This document shows positions 1-8,519 of a DNA stretch of 64,000 nt, piece after piece. Location: contig NZ_NIJK01000007.1 of NCBI RefSeq assembly GCF_002836975.1, positions 31,328 through 95,327 on the forward strand, given 5' to 3'. Position numbers and translations under genes: made by a program. Positions within the stretch are counted from its first letter, which is position 1. The number at the start of each line of letters is the position of its first letter. The notes beneath the pieces were generated by a model. The model ran no database searches, had not been told where the DNA came from, and worked only from the letters and a program-made list of their open reading frames with translations. This stretch comes from Shewanella indica (GTDB lineage Bacteria > Pseudomonadota > Gammaproteobacteria > Enterobacterales > Shewanellaceae).

Positions 1-1463
1 TAGTCTATGACGACTATGGCATGCATTTGAGTCCCTTCGCTGTCGATTTGGCCTGGGCCGACCTCAATAGTTTACTGCATGGCACGTCTTATATCGTCAC
101 TCCCCTTGGGATCTTGGCACTGGAGTTGACCGCCGCCAACTTTATCTGGAAGCGGATTGAGAAAATTCAAAAGCGCAATTATGGCAACAAGGTGGTGGCC
201 TTTATTGGGGTTTGTTTTGTCAGCAGCCATCTTATTCATATTTGGGCTGATGCTGCTGATGTCACTGAAATTACCCGTTTTGATGATGCCTACCCGCTAT
301 CTTATCCGGCGACGGCGCGCACCTTTATGGAAAATCACGGTATCGACGGCTCCAGCAGCTTGCAGGTGGATACCGAAACCAGCTTTAAATACCCAAGAAC
401 GCCGCTGACCTGCAGCGCAGAAGAACATCCCAATGTACTGTTTATTGCCATCGACAGCCTTAGGGCTGATATGACCGACGAGCAGACCATGCCGTTTTTC
501 AGCCGCTACGGCAAACAAAACCATGCGTTTATGAATCACCTCAGCGGTGGCAATACCTACCGCAGTGGCATGTTTTCCCTGCTTTATGGTCTGCAGGGCA
601 GCTATACGGATGCGGTGGAACTCAATTACACCAGTCCCTTGCTGAGTCAGAGCCTCAAGCAGCAGGGCTACAATCTTGGTCTGTTTATCAGCAGAAGTAA
701 TTATGCCGAGGCTCGTCCCCAGGCGATATTCCGCGATTTTGACGCTCATATTGCCGAAGACGATGGCGGCAGTGCCATGGCTGATATCCAGAATATCGAT
801 AGTTTCCAGCAGTGGCGAGCCCAGCAACAAGCGCCCTGGTTTGCGCTGCTTAATCTCAAATCGCCGGAAGATTATGACACGCCGGTAGGTTTCCTCGGGG
901 TGCAGACGGTTAAACCCGACAGCGCTCTCAAACCGGCGCAGAAGGTGCTGTTCAATCAATATCGGCAATCGCTGAACTTTATTGACAAACAGCTGGAGCA
1001 ACTCTTGTCTGCTATGCCGGAAAACACCCTGGTGATCATTACCGGCGTCAATGGCAAGGTGTTCACCAGTAACGCCGATGAGGCCAGACGGGATTTGTCA
1101 CCGGCCAATGTCAGCGTGCCTTTGGTGATCCATTGGCCCGTCGGTGGCCACGCCCAGGCCAAGTACCGCACCAGCCACTATGGCTTGGTGCCGACCTTGA
1201 TGAGCCAAGTACTGGGTTGTAGCAATCCGGCCACTGATTACAGTGCCGGCCGCCACCTGCTGCAGCCCGACAGCCTAACATGGGTCTATGTCGGTGACGC
1301 TCGGGTGTTTGCTATCTATCAGCAATCGGAGATTACTGTGATTGACCGTCACGGCCAATATCGTATCTATGACAAGGCTTATCAGAACCGCCTGGACAAG
1401 AAGATGAGTGCTCCGGAGCTCATCGAAGTGATGCGTGAAGGGCGGCGTTTGTACAACCATTAA
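1..1463 (+). CDS. yejM: YejM/PbgA-like inner-membrane sulfatase-fold protein (5' end cut by window)
   Basis: Open from the first in-frame codon (base 3), so the start lies outside the window; about 486 C-terminal residues are seen of a family usually near 600. The visible part begins inside the DUF3413 membrane domain (YDDYGMHLSPFAVDL, then a hydrophobic stretch) and passes through a linker with one or two membrane segments into a periplasmic alkaline-phosphatase/sulfatase fold (NVLFIAIDSLRADM, then GGNTYRSGMFSLLYG). In E. coli YejM (PbgA, LapC) senses lipopolysaccharide and restrains LapB/FtsH-driven LpxC breakdown; a role in LPS balance is inferred here by family. The next gene is tRNA-Pro(GGG), the same neighbour as proL after yejM in E. 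coli, which supports the assignment. Family members often lack full sulfatase metal ligands, so enzymatic activity is doubtful. Confidence 0.9.
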   Translation, partial: VYDDYGMHLSPFAVDLAWADLNSLLHGTSYIVTPLGILALELTAANFIWKRIEKIQKRNYGNKVVAFIGVCFVSSHLIHIWADAADVTEITRFDDAYPLSYPATARTFMENHGIDGSSSLQVDTETSFKYPRTPLTCSAEEHPNVLFIAIDSLRADMTDEQTMPFFSRYGKQNHAFMNHLSGGNTYRSGMFSLLYGLQGSYTDAVELNYTSPLLSQSLKQQGYNLGLFISRSNYAEARPQAIFRDFDAHIAEDDGGSAMADIQNIDSFQQWRAQQQAPWFALLNLKSPEDYDTPVGFLGVQTVKPDSALKPAQKVLFNQYRQSLNFIDKQLEQLLSAMPENTLVIITGVNGKVFTSNADEARRDLSPANVSVPLVIHWPVGGHAQAKYRTSHYGLVPTLMSQVLGCSNPATDYSAGRHLLQPDSLTWVYVGDARVFAIYQQSEITVIDRHGQYRIYDKAYQNRLDKKMSAPELIEVMREGRRLYNH

Positions 1464-1621
1464 GCGCTGCGGATTAAAGACTGTACGATAGAGAAAAAAC
1501 AGGCCACAAACTAGGCAGTTAAACTAAAAATTCTCAGATGGAGCTTGCACAGCTTCGCGACTGTTGATAAAGTTCTGCCTCGTTGAGACGGCATACTGCG
1601 CCAGCCGCTCAAGACAAATAT

Positions 1622-1698
1622 CGGTATGTAGCGCAGCCTGGTAGCGCACTGTCATGGGGTGTCAGGGGTCGGAGGTTCGAATCCTCTCATACCGACCA
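1622..1698 (+). tRNA. proL: tRNA-Pro (anticodon GGG)
   Basis: A 77-nt cloverleaf with encoded CCA. The acceptor arms CGGTATG (1622–1628) and CATACCG (1688–1694) pair fully, with discriminator A1695 and CCA 1696–1698. The D arm is GCGC…GCGC, and the T arm carries the usual GGAGGTTCGAATCCTC. The anticodon loop ATGGGGT (1654–1660) places GGG at 1656–1658. The anticodon stem has a T·T mismatch, which I also recall in E. coli proL. It follows yejM as in E. coli and sits at the edge of a patch of mobile-element remains. Confidence 0.96.
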
Positions 1699-1733
1699 AA
1701 TTAAATGCTTGATTACTAATGTAATTTAGCTAA

Positions 1734-1780
1734 GCCAAAAGCCCGTTATTTAGCACAGCTAATGCGGGCTTTTGGCTTTT
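1734..1780 (+). terminator. Rho-independent terminator after tRNA-Pro
   Basis: Arms GCCAAAAGCCCG (1734–1745) and CGGGCTTTTGGC (1765–1776) are perfectly complementary and are followed by TTTT. The position, 36 bases past the CCA, suits the end of the tRNA transcript. Confidence 0.8.
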
Positions 1781-1804
1781 TATAGCACATCTATAGCATT
1801 AGAT

Positions 1805-1990
1805 TTAAAGCCTATGGATTTGTGAATTTACTTCGTAACAGCCTTCTGTATTGACCACGACCGCCGTGATGCTGCGGCAATGCCAAGTGTTAATCGCAGC
1901 ATCGTCCAACCAGAAGGTGACTGCGCCACGGTTGACTAATGCCTGATTATATTGCTTCCAATTGGTGATATTGCACTTTAACTTGCCCAT
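1805..1990 (-). pseudogene. N-terminal remnant of an IS5-family transposase
   Basis: The minus strand from 1990 reads MGKLKCNITNWKQYNQALVN followed by RGAVTFWLDDAAINTW, the characteristic N-terminus of IS5-type DDE transposases (…TNWxxYNxALxxRGxxTFW…). After TWHC the homology continues in another frame (QHHGGRGQY, matching the family's HHGKRGR…Y segment), so there is a frameshift near base 1870. Reading then stops at 1805; the catalytic DDE domain is absent. It is a dead fragment and no terminal inverted repeat was recognised. Confidence 0.7.
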
Positions 1991-2105
1991 GACCTTAAAC
2001 CTGTGATGCAAGATCTGATCATGAAGTGCCAAAAAGATTCCGCTGATTTAGGCAACAACGCCCATTTGGGGAGCGGCCTTGCTGTTTCTGTTGGAGTTAT
2101 TTTAC

Positions 2106-2195
2106 TCACTTTCGCATGACTGAATTGCTGACTCCCATTGCGGTTGCAGCCTCTTGTTTAAACTCAGCGCTGAACGTCGGTCTTGTGTTTTTTAT
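2106..2195 (-). pseudogene. Remnant of an IS3-family OrfA (helix-turn-helix protein)
   Basis: The minus strand from 2195 reads I-KNTRPTFSAEFKQEA, then ATAMGVSNSV and a stop. The start matches the N-terminus of IS3 OrfA proteins (KxTRxTFSAEFKxEA), with the expected ATG degraded to ATA. About twenty residues are missing before the AMGVSNS segment, and the rest of OrfA is gone. On this strand it lies downstream of the OrfB remnant at 3020–3415, the wrong order for one element, so the two come from separate insertions or a rearrangement. Confidence 0.55.
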
Positions 2196-2289
2196 GTTTG
2201 CCACCTATTTGCGAGAAGTAAGTCTATCACTTCGTTTATTTAGGTAACTAAATTCACTATGCCGCTACAGAAATCTATTCGTATCATTC

Positions 2290-2853
2290 TTATAATAACT
2301 GAAAGAAGTAGACTCTATCTGATACTTTTTTGAAAATATCAAATTGTGCGTGTTCTTGGAATGCTTCTATATTCATACTCTCACCAAAAACCAAACCGTT
2401 TATTCCTAACATCACAGAGTTCCCCCATTGAATGCGGACTGTATTATATTTGGTGTCGTTAAACACATCAGTAACGCCAATTTCAGCCATGTCTACAAGT
2501 ATCTCATTTAGATTCTCTTGTGATAACGTTACATTTGGCTGAGTCATGGATAATACTTGGCTCCATTTTTCAATTTTATTCTCGGCAGCTTTTTGGGTAT
2601 ATGTCATCATAAAACCACCGTCCGGACTTTTCCCAAAAGTTTTGGTAATAGGATTAATGACAACTCCATTTAAAACAATTGTTTCTTCAGAAAGGTAAGA
2701 GATTTCTTTTATATTATATTGGTTGATTTTGATAATTAATGCCTCTGCATTAATTATCATGTCGGCTTTAGTAATTACATCTTCATTGTAGTTAGGACTA
2801 CAAGCCACTAAAATAGAGAGTATTGGTAAAATGAAAGCTTTATTTAATTTCAT
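2290..2853 (-). CDS. Orphan small lipoprotein, unknown function
   Basis: 187 residues with a clear lipoprotein signal: basic MKLNK, a hydrophobic core, and a lipobox LVAC with the acylated cysteine at residue 18 (C-SPNYNED). The mature part is about 170 residues, mostly hydrophilic with mixed beta-like character and no family I recognise. The +2 residue is Ser, so outer-membrane sorting is the default guess. The gene is visibly AT-rich and rich in AAT/ATT codons, unlike the chromosome around it, and lies between transposase remnants downstream of a tRNA, so recent acquisition is likely. The ribosome-binding site is weak. No partner gene lies beside it. Confidence 0.65.
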   Translation of the reverse strand: MKLNKAFILPILSILVACSPNYNEDVITKADMIINAEALIIKINQYNIKEISYLSEETIVLNGVVINPITKTFGKSPDGGFMMTYTQKAAENKIEKWSQVLSMTQPNVTLSQENLNEILVDMAEIGVTDVFNDTKYNTVRIQWGNSVMLGINGLVFGESMNIEAFQEHAQFDIFKKVSDRVYFFQLL

Positions 2854-2989
2854 TGTAAGTTACCTAGGTATATTAATATGGAATTATTTTGTATGTACAG
2901 TTTTTGTTCAGGTAGTAATGACCACCAAGACCATTTGGGAATTACCATAATTCACATTGTTACTTTCGCGCCACCGGGTATTCCAGGAT

Positions 2990-3019
2990 TGATCTGATCC
3001 GGTAATAATGGACACTTAG
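2990..3019. repeat. Possible IS3-type element end next to the OrfB remnant
   Basis: The sequence TGATCTGATCCGGTAATAAT followed by GGACACTTAGC abuts the OrfB stop codon at 3020. IS3-family ends commonly begin with TG and carry a TGGACAC-like block, and they lie close to the orfB stop. The partner end was not found, so this is a tentative call. Confidence 0.35.
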
Positions 3020-3415
3020 CTAAGCACTATTTTTTAATTCAAATTTTTCTGGGCTCAAATACCCAAGAATACTATGCCGTCTGGTCCGATTGTAATCAAC
3101 CTCAATATACTCAAATACCGCTTGTCTCATTTGCTCACGTGCCATGAGCGGCTCGTCTTGCAACGCGTCAACTTTTAATGCGTGGAAGAAGTTTTCCACG
3201 CAAGCGTTATCCCGGCAATTCCCTTTACGGCTCATGCTTTGTACTAACTGATGTTTCTGAAGCAAAGCACGGTTATCGTTTGCGCAGTATTGGCTTCCTC
3301 GGTGGTCGCTATGGACAATCACGTCAGTAGGGAAACCTCAGCGGAATAACGCCATCTTCAATGCGTCACAAGCATGCGCTGATGTCACTCTGCTTGCCAT
3401 CGACCACCCCATTTC
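3020..3415 (-). pseudogene. 3' remnant of an IS3-family OrfB transposase (integrase core)
   Basis: From 3415 the minus strand reads EMGWSMASRVTSAHACDALK and then MALFR and a TGA. It resumes as [20 protein letters not shown] and runs to a natural C-terminus FELKNSA at 3020. This matches the rve/DDE core of IS3 OrfB: the VGWSM and VIVHSD…GSQY motifs, the D of the second catalytic segment, and E in the [11 protein letters not shown] block. The first third, including the first catalytic Asp, is missing; there is an in-frame stop after ALFR, and an extra His disrupts HSDRGSQY. It is a non-functional remnant. Confidence 0.8.
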
Positions 3416-3460
3416 AGGCTGGCCGCATTAGCAGTAAAGTTCTGCTTCCCTAGACGTAGT

Positions 3461-4114
3461 CTAAGGGGCTTTTAACTCCCTCAGGTAGCGGTAAATGGTG
3501 TGCACCGAAATATCCAGCCGCTTGGCGGCCACCTGGGCGCTATCCTTGAGTTCAAAAATGCCGGCATCGAACAGACGGGTCACGATTTCACGGTTTTTTT
3601 TCGATGACGGGATCTGTTGACAATGGCGTACTTCCTGGTTGACCTTGTCTATGGTGCTGTGCAGCGTTTCCTCAATATTGACGGCGAATACTTCTGACGT
3701 ACCGCAGTGTTCTGTGAGCGGGGATTGTTGCGGCAGCATGGAGCGCAACACAGACATCAAAGGCGCATCCATATCTGTGTTGATACATAAAAGGCCTATG
3801 GCCATCTGTTTTTCGTTGCGGATAACCGTGGTGATGGATTTCAGAGTTTTGCCATTACCGCTTTGGCTCAGATAAGTCTCGGAGATATCCTGGCCGCGCT
3901 TGAGTTTTTCCAATGCCAGATTGGTAATAGGTGCACCGACACTGCGGCCGGTAATATGGCCGTTGGCTATTTTGATGATTGAAGGGTGGTCTCGGTCCAG
4001 GCTGTGTAAAACCACTTCTGTGTGTTGCCCATACATGGTGGCGATACCGTCGACCACATTTTTGATGGCGTTGAGTATCTCCATGTCTTTGGGAGTTAAC
4101 TTGTGAAGTTTCAC
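3461..4114 (-). CDS. YheO-like PAS/HTH transcriptional regulator, probably of the cyu genes
   Basis: 217 residues. Residues ~10–115 form a YheO-type PAS-like sensor (VVDGIATMYGQHTEVVLHSL, then GRSVGAPITNLAL), and the C-terminal ~60 residues form an HTH_22 DNA-binding domain (REIVTRLFDAGIFELKDSAQ, then VAAKRLDISVHTIYRYLREL). The family includes E. coli DauR. The chosen GTG start at 4114 has AAGGA six bases upstream. The gene directly follows cyuA on the same strand with a 44-bp gap. E. coli controls its cysteine-use genes with an Lrp-type regulator; a YheO-type regulator here would be a replacement, inferred from position only. A short T-run overlaps the stop but I see no strong terminator. 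Confidence 0.85.
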   Translation of the reverse strand: MKLHKLTPKDMEILNAIKNVVDGIATMYGQHTEVVLHSLDRDHPSIIKIANGHITGRSVGAPITNLALEKLKRGQDISETYLSQSGNGKTLKSITTVIRNEKQMAIGLLCINTDMDAPLMSVLRSMLPQQSPLTEHCGTSEVFAVNIEETLHSTIDKVNQEVRHCQQIPSSKKNREIVTRLFDAGIFELKDSAQVAAKRLDISVHTIYRYLRELKAP

Positions 4115-4158
4115 CGCTATCCTTGTGTGAAAGCCCGGTTATTGCCGGGCACTGGAGC

Positions 4159-5433
4159 TTAGGCAGACATGATACTGATAATGGTATTGTCGGTCGACAC
4201 CATGCCATCACAGATCATCTGCCCCAGATTCTTGATTGTTTGTTCGACATCGGCGGCGACTATGCCTTGCGTCGATACGGCATGTTGGTTGAGCGCCATC
4301 AAAAATGCCCGTACAGCCGCGCTGGACGAGGTACTGACCTTCATGGCACAGGAAGCTTTGGCGCCGTCACAGACCATGCCAGTGCTGTCGCTGATAACAT
4401 TCTGAATGGCGTAACAGCTTTGTTCAAAACTGCCCCCGGCAAGATACACCATGGCCATGGCCGCGGCGGCACTGGTCACTGTGTTGCCGCAAAAAGCCGA
4501 CAGTGGCGGGTAGTGGCACTTAATGTAAATGGCGCCGAGGTGGCTCATGATAAGTGCCCGGGCCAGCTGATCTTCACTGCAGCTGAACTTCTTGGCGGTG
4601 ACCACTACCGGCACAGTCGCGGCTATGCCCTGATTGCCACTGCCAAAATTGCTCATGGCCGGTAGGGTAGCGCCACCCATGCGCGCATCCGAGGCGGCGG
4701 CCGTGTACATGACTATCGAATTGAGTAGATCGTCACTCAGCAAGCCGATATCGATATTTTTCTTCAGCGTTCGGCCCACTTCCAGACCATAGGCCGAATT
4801 CATGCCTTCGTCGGACAAGCGGGAGTTAAGATCGGACGCCGCCAGAATAAATCTTATTCGGTTAACATCTACCCCGGTGGCAAACTCATAGATTGCGGCA
4901 ATGCTGATATCGACGCCGTTGCATACCGAAGCAGTACTGCCTTGGGCTGAGGCTTCGGCCTGATACAGCAACTGGCCATCGAACCATTTCTCGGTAATTC
5001 GGGTATGGCTGCCACTGATAACGATTTTAACCTGGTGTTTGTCGTTGGCAGCGGTTACCGCGCAATAAATAAACTCGTCTGCTTGAATACGGGATACCTT
5101 GACCATGCCGGCATCAATAAGCGCCTGGGCCTCGGCCACTTGCGCCGGGTTGATATTTGCCAGCACTTCAAGACCGGCATTGGCATCGCCGCCAAGGGCT
5201 CCTGCTGCTGCGGCAATGGCCAGGCCTATCTTGCCGGTACCGGGGACAAATACGCCCATGGCGTTTTTGTAGAGGTTATCCGAAACCTGAACTTCCAGGC
5301 TCAAAGGCTTGGTACCAAGCGTTTCAGTGGCGACAGCGGCGGCATAGGCTGCGGCAATGGGCTCGGTGCAGCCCAGCGCAGGGCGCACAACTTGATTGAG
5401 GATAGCTATATACTGTTGCCACTGTGGTTTCAT
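4159..5433 (-). CDS. cyuA: L-cysteine desulfidase (UPF0597/CyuA family)
   Basis: 424 residues, close to the E. coli CyuA/YhaM length. The enzyme breaks L-cysteine into pyruvate, ammonia and sulfide using an oxygen-sensitive iron–sulfur cluster. Family signatures visible are the N-terminal LGCTEPIA motif, a Gly/Ala-rich central region ([20 protein letters not shown]), and C-terminal cysteines in SAFCGNT and [11 protein letters not shown] that fit cluster ligands. The start was set at ATG 5433 ([12 protein letters not shown]) because the upstream in-frame codons have no family similarity. The divergent CyuP transporter 345 bp away makes a cysteine import-and-degradation unit as in E. coli cyuAP (yhaMO). 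Confidence 0.9.
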   Translation of the reverse strand: MKPQWQQYIAILNQVVRPALGCTEPIAAAYAAAVATETLGTKPLSLEVQVSDNLYKNAMGVFVPGTGKIGLAIAAAAGALGGDANAGLEVLANINPAQVAEAQALIDAGMVKVSRIQADEFIYCAVTAANDKHQVKIVISGSHTRITEKWFDGQLLYQAEASAQGSTASVCNGVDISIAAIYEFATGVDVNRIRFILAASDLNSRLSDEGMNSAYGLEVGRTLKKNIDIGLLSDDLLNSIVMYTAAASDARMGGATLPAMSNFGSGNQGIAATVPVVVTAKKFSCSEDQLARALIMSHLGAIYIKCHYPPLSAFCGNTVTSAAAAMAMVYLAGGSFEQSCYAIQNVISDSTGMVCDGAKASCAMKVSTSSSAAVRAFLMALNQHAVSTQGIVAADVEQTIKNLGQMICDGMVSTDNTIISIMSA

Positions 5434-5778
5434 GACTGGGTTCCGGCGAGTCTGAGTTGGGGATAGGCAAGGGCTTGGATTGCGATCACTGTACCAATAT
5501 GGCCCATAATCCCTTGAGATAACTTGCAACTATTTTTGAATGCGTTTCGGCTTAACGATGCAATTATTTGCATACCAAGGCTGTTGTGCAAATTTATTTT
5601 GCCATTAATGAGACGGCAATTGTTGCTAGTGTGACTCACATCTTGTAATTGATGGCGTTTTTCATTTAATCCTTTGATATCAACAAAATTGCAAAAAAGA
5701 ATGGCTGCCCAGTTAAAGAGGTGCAACTTTTTTTGCAAAAAATAACAAGCAGTATCCAATAACATTTAGGGTCGTTAT
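5434..5778. promoter_or_regulatory. Divergent control region between cyuA and cyuP
   Basis: 345 bp without a gene, AT-rich toward cyuP. Visible sites are two identical direct repeats TTGCAAAAAA at 5689–5698 and 5733–5742, spaced 44 bp (about four helical turns), and an 11-bp palindrome TGTGACTCACA at 5630–5640. The palindrome's spacing is wrong for CRP. Any of these could serve the YheO-like regulator encoded behind cyuA; no binding is demonstrated. I could not fix a -35/-10 pair with confidence. Confidence 0.4.
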
Positions 5779-7086
5779 ATGAAAACTGACACTTTGGCAC
5801 CAGAGTGGGGCGCGGTCATTACTCGGAATGATACGCAGGCATGGAAGGAGGCGACCCGGTTTGACAGTACTGATTGGGGTTGGATCATCATGTCGATCGG
5901 CATGGCCATAGGTGCAGGTATCGTCTTTTTACCTGTGCAGGTGGGTTTAATGGGACTGTGGGTGTTTCTCTTGTCTGCCCTTGTCGGTTATCCGGCCATG
6001 TATATGTTTCAAAGACTGTTTATCAATACCTTGGCCGAGTCCCGTGAGTGTCGGGATTACCCCAGCGTGATTGGTGATTATCTGGGGAAAAACTGGGGCA
6101 TATTTCTCGGTGCCCTCTATTTTGTCATGTTGGTGATTTGGGTGTTTGTCTACTCGACGGCGATCACCAATGACAGTGCATCTTTCCTGCAAAGCTTTGG
6201 AGCCACCAAGAGTCTGTTGTCTGAAAACCCCTTCTATGGTCTGGGGCTTATTTGTCTTCTGGTTGCACTGGCTTCCCGCGGTGAAAGCCTGCTGTTCAAG
6301 ATTTCGACCCTTATGGTGCTCACCAAGCTTGGGGTGGTCGCACTGCTTGGGCTGATGATGGTCGACAAGTGGGATATCAATAATATCGGCGCTGTGCCCA
6401 CTAGCACAGATTGGATCCGCGACGCGGTAGTGATGTTGCCCTTTACCTTGACTTCGATCCTGTTTATTCAAAGCCTCAGTCCCATGGTGATCTCATACCG
6501 GGCCAGGGAGAAATCCATCAAGGTGGCGCGCTTCAAAGCGATGCGGGCGATGAACATAGCTTTCGGGATCCTGTTTGTTACTGTGTTCTTTTATGCTGTG
6601 TCTTTTACGCTGGCGTTGGGGCATGAGCAGGCGGTGAAAGCCGAGCAGGAAAATATTTCCGCACTGGCGATAGTGGCGCAGGGTATGCCCGGCCAAACGC
6701 TGAAGCTCTTGAGCCTGACACTGAATATCTTTGCGGTGATGACGGCCTATTTCGGGGTCTATTTGGGTTTTCGGGAAGCGTGTCAGGGGATCACCATGAA
6801 CCTATTGCAGCGCGTTATGCCCAAGGAGAAGATCAACACCAAGCTGGTGGGCTACGGCATCATGGTATTTACCATATTGCTATCCTGGAGTGCCATTGTG
6901 TTGAACGCCCCAGTGCTGAGCTTCACCTCTATCTGTAGTCCAATATTCGGCTTGGTTGGCTGTTTGATCCCGGCCTATCTGGTTTATCGGGTGCCGGCGC
7001 TGCACAAATACAAGGGCGTTGGCCTGTACGTGATTATCGCCACAGGGATCCTACTGTGTATCTCGCCCTTCCTGGCATTCAGTTGA
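5779..7086 (+). CDS. cyuP: Amino-acid (serine/cysteine) permease, HAAAP/SdaC family
   Basis: 435 residues with about eleven hydrophobic segments and almost no soluble domain. The N-terminal pattern DWGWIIMSIGMAIGAGIVFL followed by PVQVGLMGLWVF is typical of YhaO/SdaC-type transporters of the hydroxy/aromatic amino-acid permease family, inner-membrane proton or sodium symporters. The central TLTSILFIQSLSPMVISYR also matches the family. Its place opposite cyuA suggests cysteine (or serine) as substrate, as for E. coli CyuP (YhaO); substrate is inferred from context. Confidence 0.85.
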   Translation: MKTDTLAPEWGAVITRNDTQAWKEATRFDSTDWGWIIMSIGMAIGAGIVFLPVQVGLMGLWVFLLSALVGYPAMYMFQRLFINTLAESRECRDYPSVIGDYLGKNWGIFLGALYFVMLVIWVFVYSTAITNDSASFLQSFGATKSLLSENPFYGLGLICLLVALASRGESLLFKISTLMVLTKLGVVALLGLMMVDKWDINNIGAVPTSTDWIRDAVVMLPFTLTSILFIQSLSPMVISYRAREKSIKVARFKAMRAMNIAFGILFVTVFFYAVSFTLALGHEQAVKAEQENISALAIVAQGMPGQTLKLLSLTLNIFAVMTAYFGVYLGFREACQGITMNLLQRVMPKEKINTKLVGYGIMVFTILLSWSAIVLNAPVLSFTSICSPIFGLVGCLIPAYLVYRVPALHKYKGVGLYVIIATGILLCISPFLAFS

Positions 7087-7123
7087 TTGACTTGAAGTTT
7101 GGATGTTAAAGAATCGAGTGAAG

Positions 7124-7146
7124 AACGCCCCGCAATGCGGGGCGTT
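7124..7146 (+). terminator. Hairpin after cyuP
   Basis: Perfect arms AACGCCCCGC and GCGGGGCGTT around an AAT loop, 38 bases beyond the cyuP stop. There is no clear T-run, so it may be an mRNA-stabilising hairpin or a weak terminator. Confidence 0.5.
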
Positions 7147-7205
7147 GTCAATGGCGCTATAGCAAATTGACGCCGAGGGGTTAGGCCAAAACTTATGTGA
7201 AGAGC

Positions 7206-8291
7206 TCAGGCCTTGTCCTGCTGCTGCAGAAAGTCGTGAAACTCTTCTTCATAGAGATGAAACAGCACTAGGGTAACGGCAAAGATGATAGGGCCGTAGA
7301 TCAGGCCGATAAGCCCGAAGAGCTGCAGTCCTCCCAGCAAAGAGAAGAAGATCAGTAAGGTACTCATGCCGGCAGAGCCTTGCATCAGAATCGGCCTCAG
7401 GAAGTTATCGATAGAACCAACCACCAATATCCCCCAGGCACAGAGAAATAAGCCCCAGCCCCAATCGCCGGTCAAGGCCAGATAAAGCGCGGCCGGTACC
7501 CAGATAAGTGCGGTACCCACCACAGGGATAAAAGAGGCGAACGCCATCATGCAGCCGAGGAATAATCCGGGCAGGCCGACTATGGTCATGGCAATACCTC
7601 CGGCAAAACCTTGGGCCAGGGCGGTGAGGAAGGAGCCGAGTACTGCCGATTTAGCCACTTTTTCCACCTCATCGAGAATTTTATCCTCCTGGCTGCGGGA
7701 CAGGGGGATAACGTGTCTGAGGCTGGTAATTATCTGTTCGTTATCCCTGAGGAAGAAAAACAGCACGAACAGCATCAGGGAGAAATTGACAAAGAAGCCG
7801 GTGATATTGCCAAGCAGTGCCGTGCTCAGGCCGACCAGGCGAGTGCTGAGCTCCGTAAGCGCTGCGGTAGCTTTTTGCAATATTTCCTGCGGATCTATGC
7901 TATCGAACGGCAACCATTTATTGGTCAGCGCCAGCGACGATTGTACCCAGGGATGCTCCAGCAACTCTTTGGCACCACCATGAGTCAGCCATTGATAAGC
8001 CTGAGTGGCAGAGCTGACCCCTTGCTCAATCACGGAAATCAGCATAAACAGCAGCGGGATAAGTATGATTACCGTCAGCAAAACACAGGAAAGCAGCGCG
8101 CTCAGATTGGGGTGATTGGGGAGTTTCGCTTCGATGCGCTTGTGCACGGGTAAAAACAGTAAGGAAACGATAAATCCCAGCAGAATTGCGCCCAGATAGG
8201 GAGCGACCAACAGATAACAGGCATAAGCCGCAATGGCCAAAGCGGCGAGGATTAACCAATGGCGGGGTTCGACCCGAAAACGTACGGACAC
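7206..8291 (-). CDS. AI-2E family transporter (YdiK-like permease)
   Basis: 361 residues with roughly eight membrane segments: two or three at the N-terminus (WLILAALAIAAYACYLLV, LGAILLGFIVSLLFLPV), a long amphipathic middle (residues ~75–150), and a C-terminal cluster containing GLPGLFLGCMMAFASFIPVV and the family's GSIDNFLRPILMQG motif. The family is named after TqsA, but most members have unknown substrates, so no autoinducer role is claimed. The start is GTG 8291, with AAGGA eight bases upstream. It is monocistronic: convergent with cyuP, and the next upstream gene is separated by a terminator. Confidence 0.85.
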   Translation of the reverse strand: MSVRFRVEPRHWLILAALAIAAYACYLLVAPYLGAILLGFIVSLLFLPVHKRIEAKLPNHPNLSALLSCVLLTVIILIPLLFMLISVIEQGVSSATQAYQWLTHGGAKELLEHPWVQSSLALTNKWLPFDSIDPQEILQKATAALTELSTRLVGLSTALLGNITGFFVNFSLMLFVLFFFLRDNEQIITSLRHVIPLSRSQEDKILDEVEKVAKSAVLGSFLTALAQGFAGGIAMTIVGLPGLFLGCMMAFASFIPVVGTALIWVPAALYLALTGDWGWGLFLCAWGILVVGSIDNFLRPILMQGSAGMSTLLIFFSLLGGLQLFGLIGLIYGPIIFAVTLVLFHLYEEEFHDFLQQQDKA

Positions 8292-8473
8292 GGGAATTCC
8301 TTGTTAATTCAAAAAGTATGTTGAGTTTGCCATCTGTGTGGTTGGGGCCACATGCTTGGGCCTGGATTCGAGATGGCGGCAGTTATTAAACCACGGAGCG
8401 GCAGTGCAAGAGAAGAACTGCTTGGGCCATATACTCGCTTAAATAGTCAAGCGTCAGTGGTATGTCACACCTG

Positions 8474-8505
8474 AAAGCCACCTGTTGTGATACAGGTGGC
8501 TTTTT
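8474..8505. terminator. Terminator hairpin after TonB receptor copy A
   Basis: AAAGCCACCTGT and ACAGGTGGCTTT flank a short loop, with T-runs on both strands. It lies 15–46 bases past the minus-strand receptor stop and marks the left edge of the duplicated unit; its twin is at 11969–12000. Confidence 0.7.
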
Positions 8506-8519
8506 CAGTAGCAATAGAA

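Noticed and set aside
5630..5640. TGTGACTCACA as a CRP site
   Set aside because: The half-sites are separated by one base rather than six.
5434..5765. N-terminal extension of cyuA and an upstream minus-strand open stretch
   Set aside because: Residues before [12 protein letters not shown] lack family similarity; the region is better read as a divergent promoter.
7206..8291. AI-2E family permease as evidence of quorum sensing
   Set aside because: The family name is historical and most members do not transport autoinducer 2; no lux genes are adjacent.
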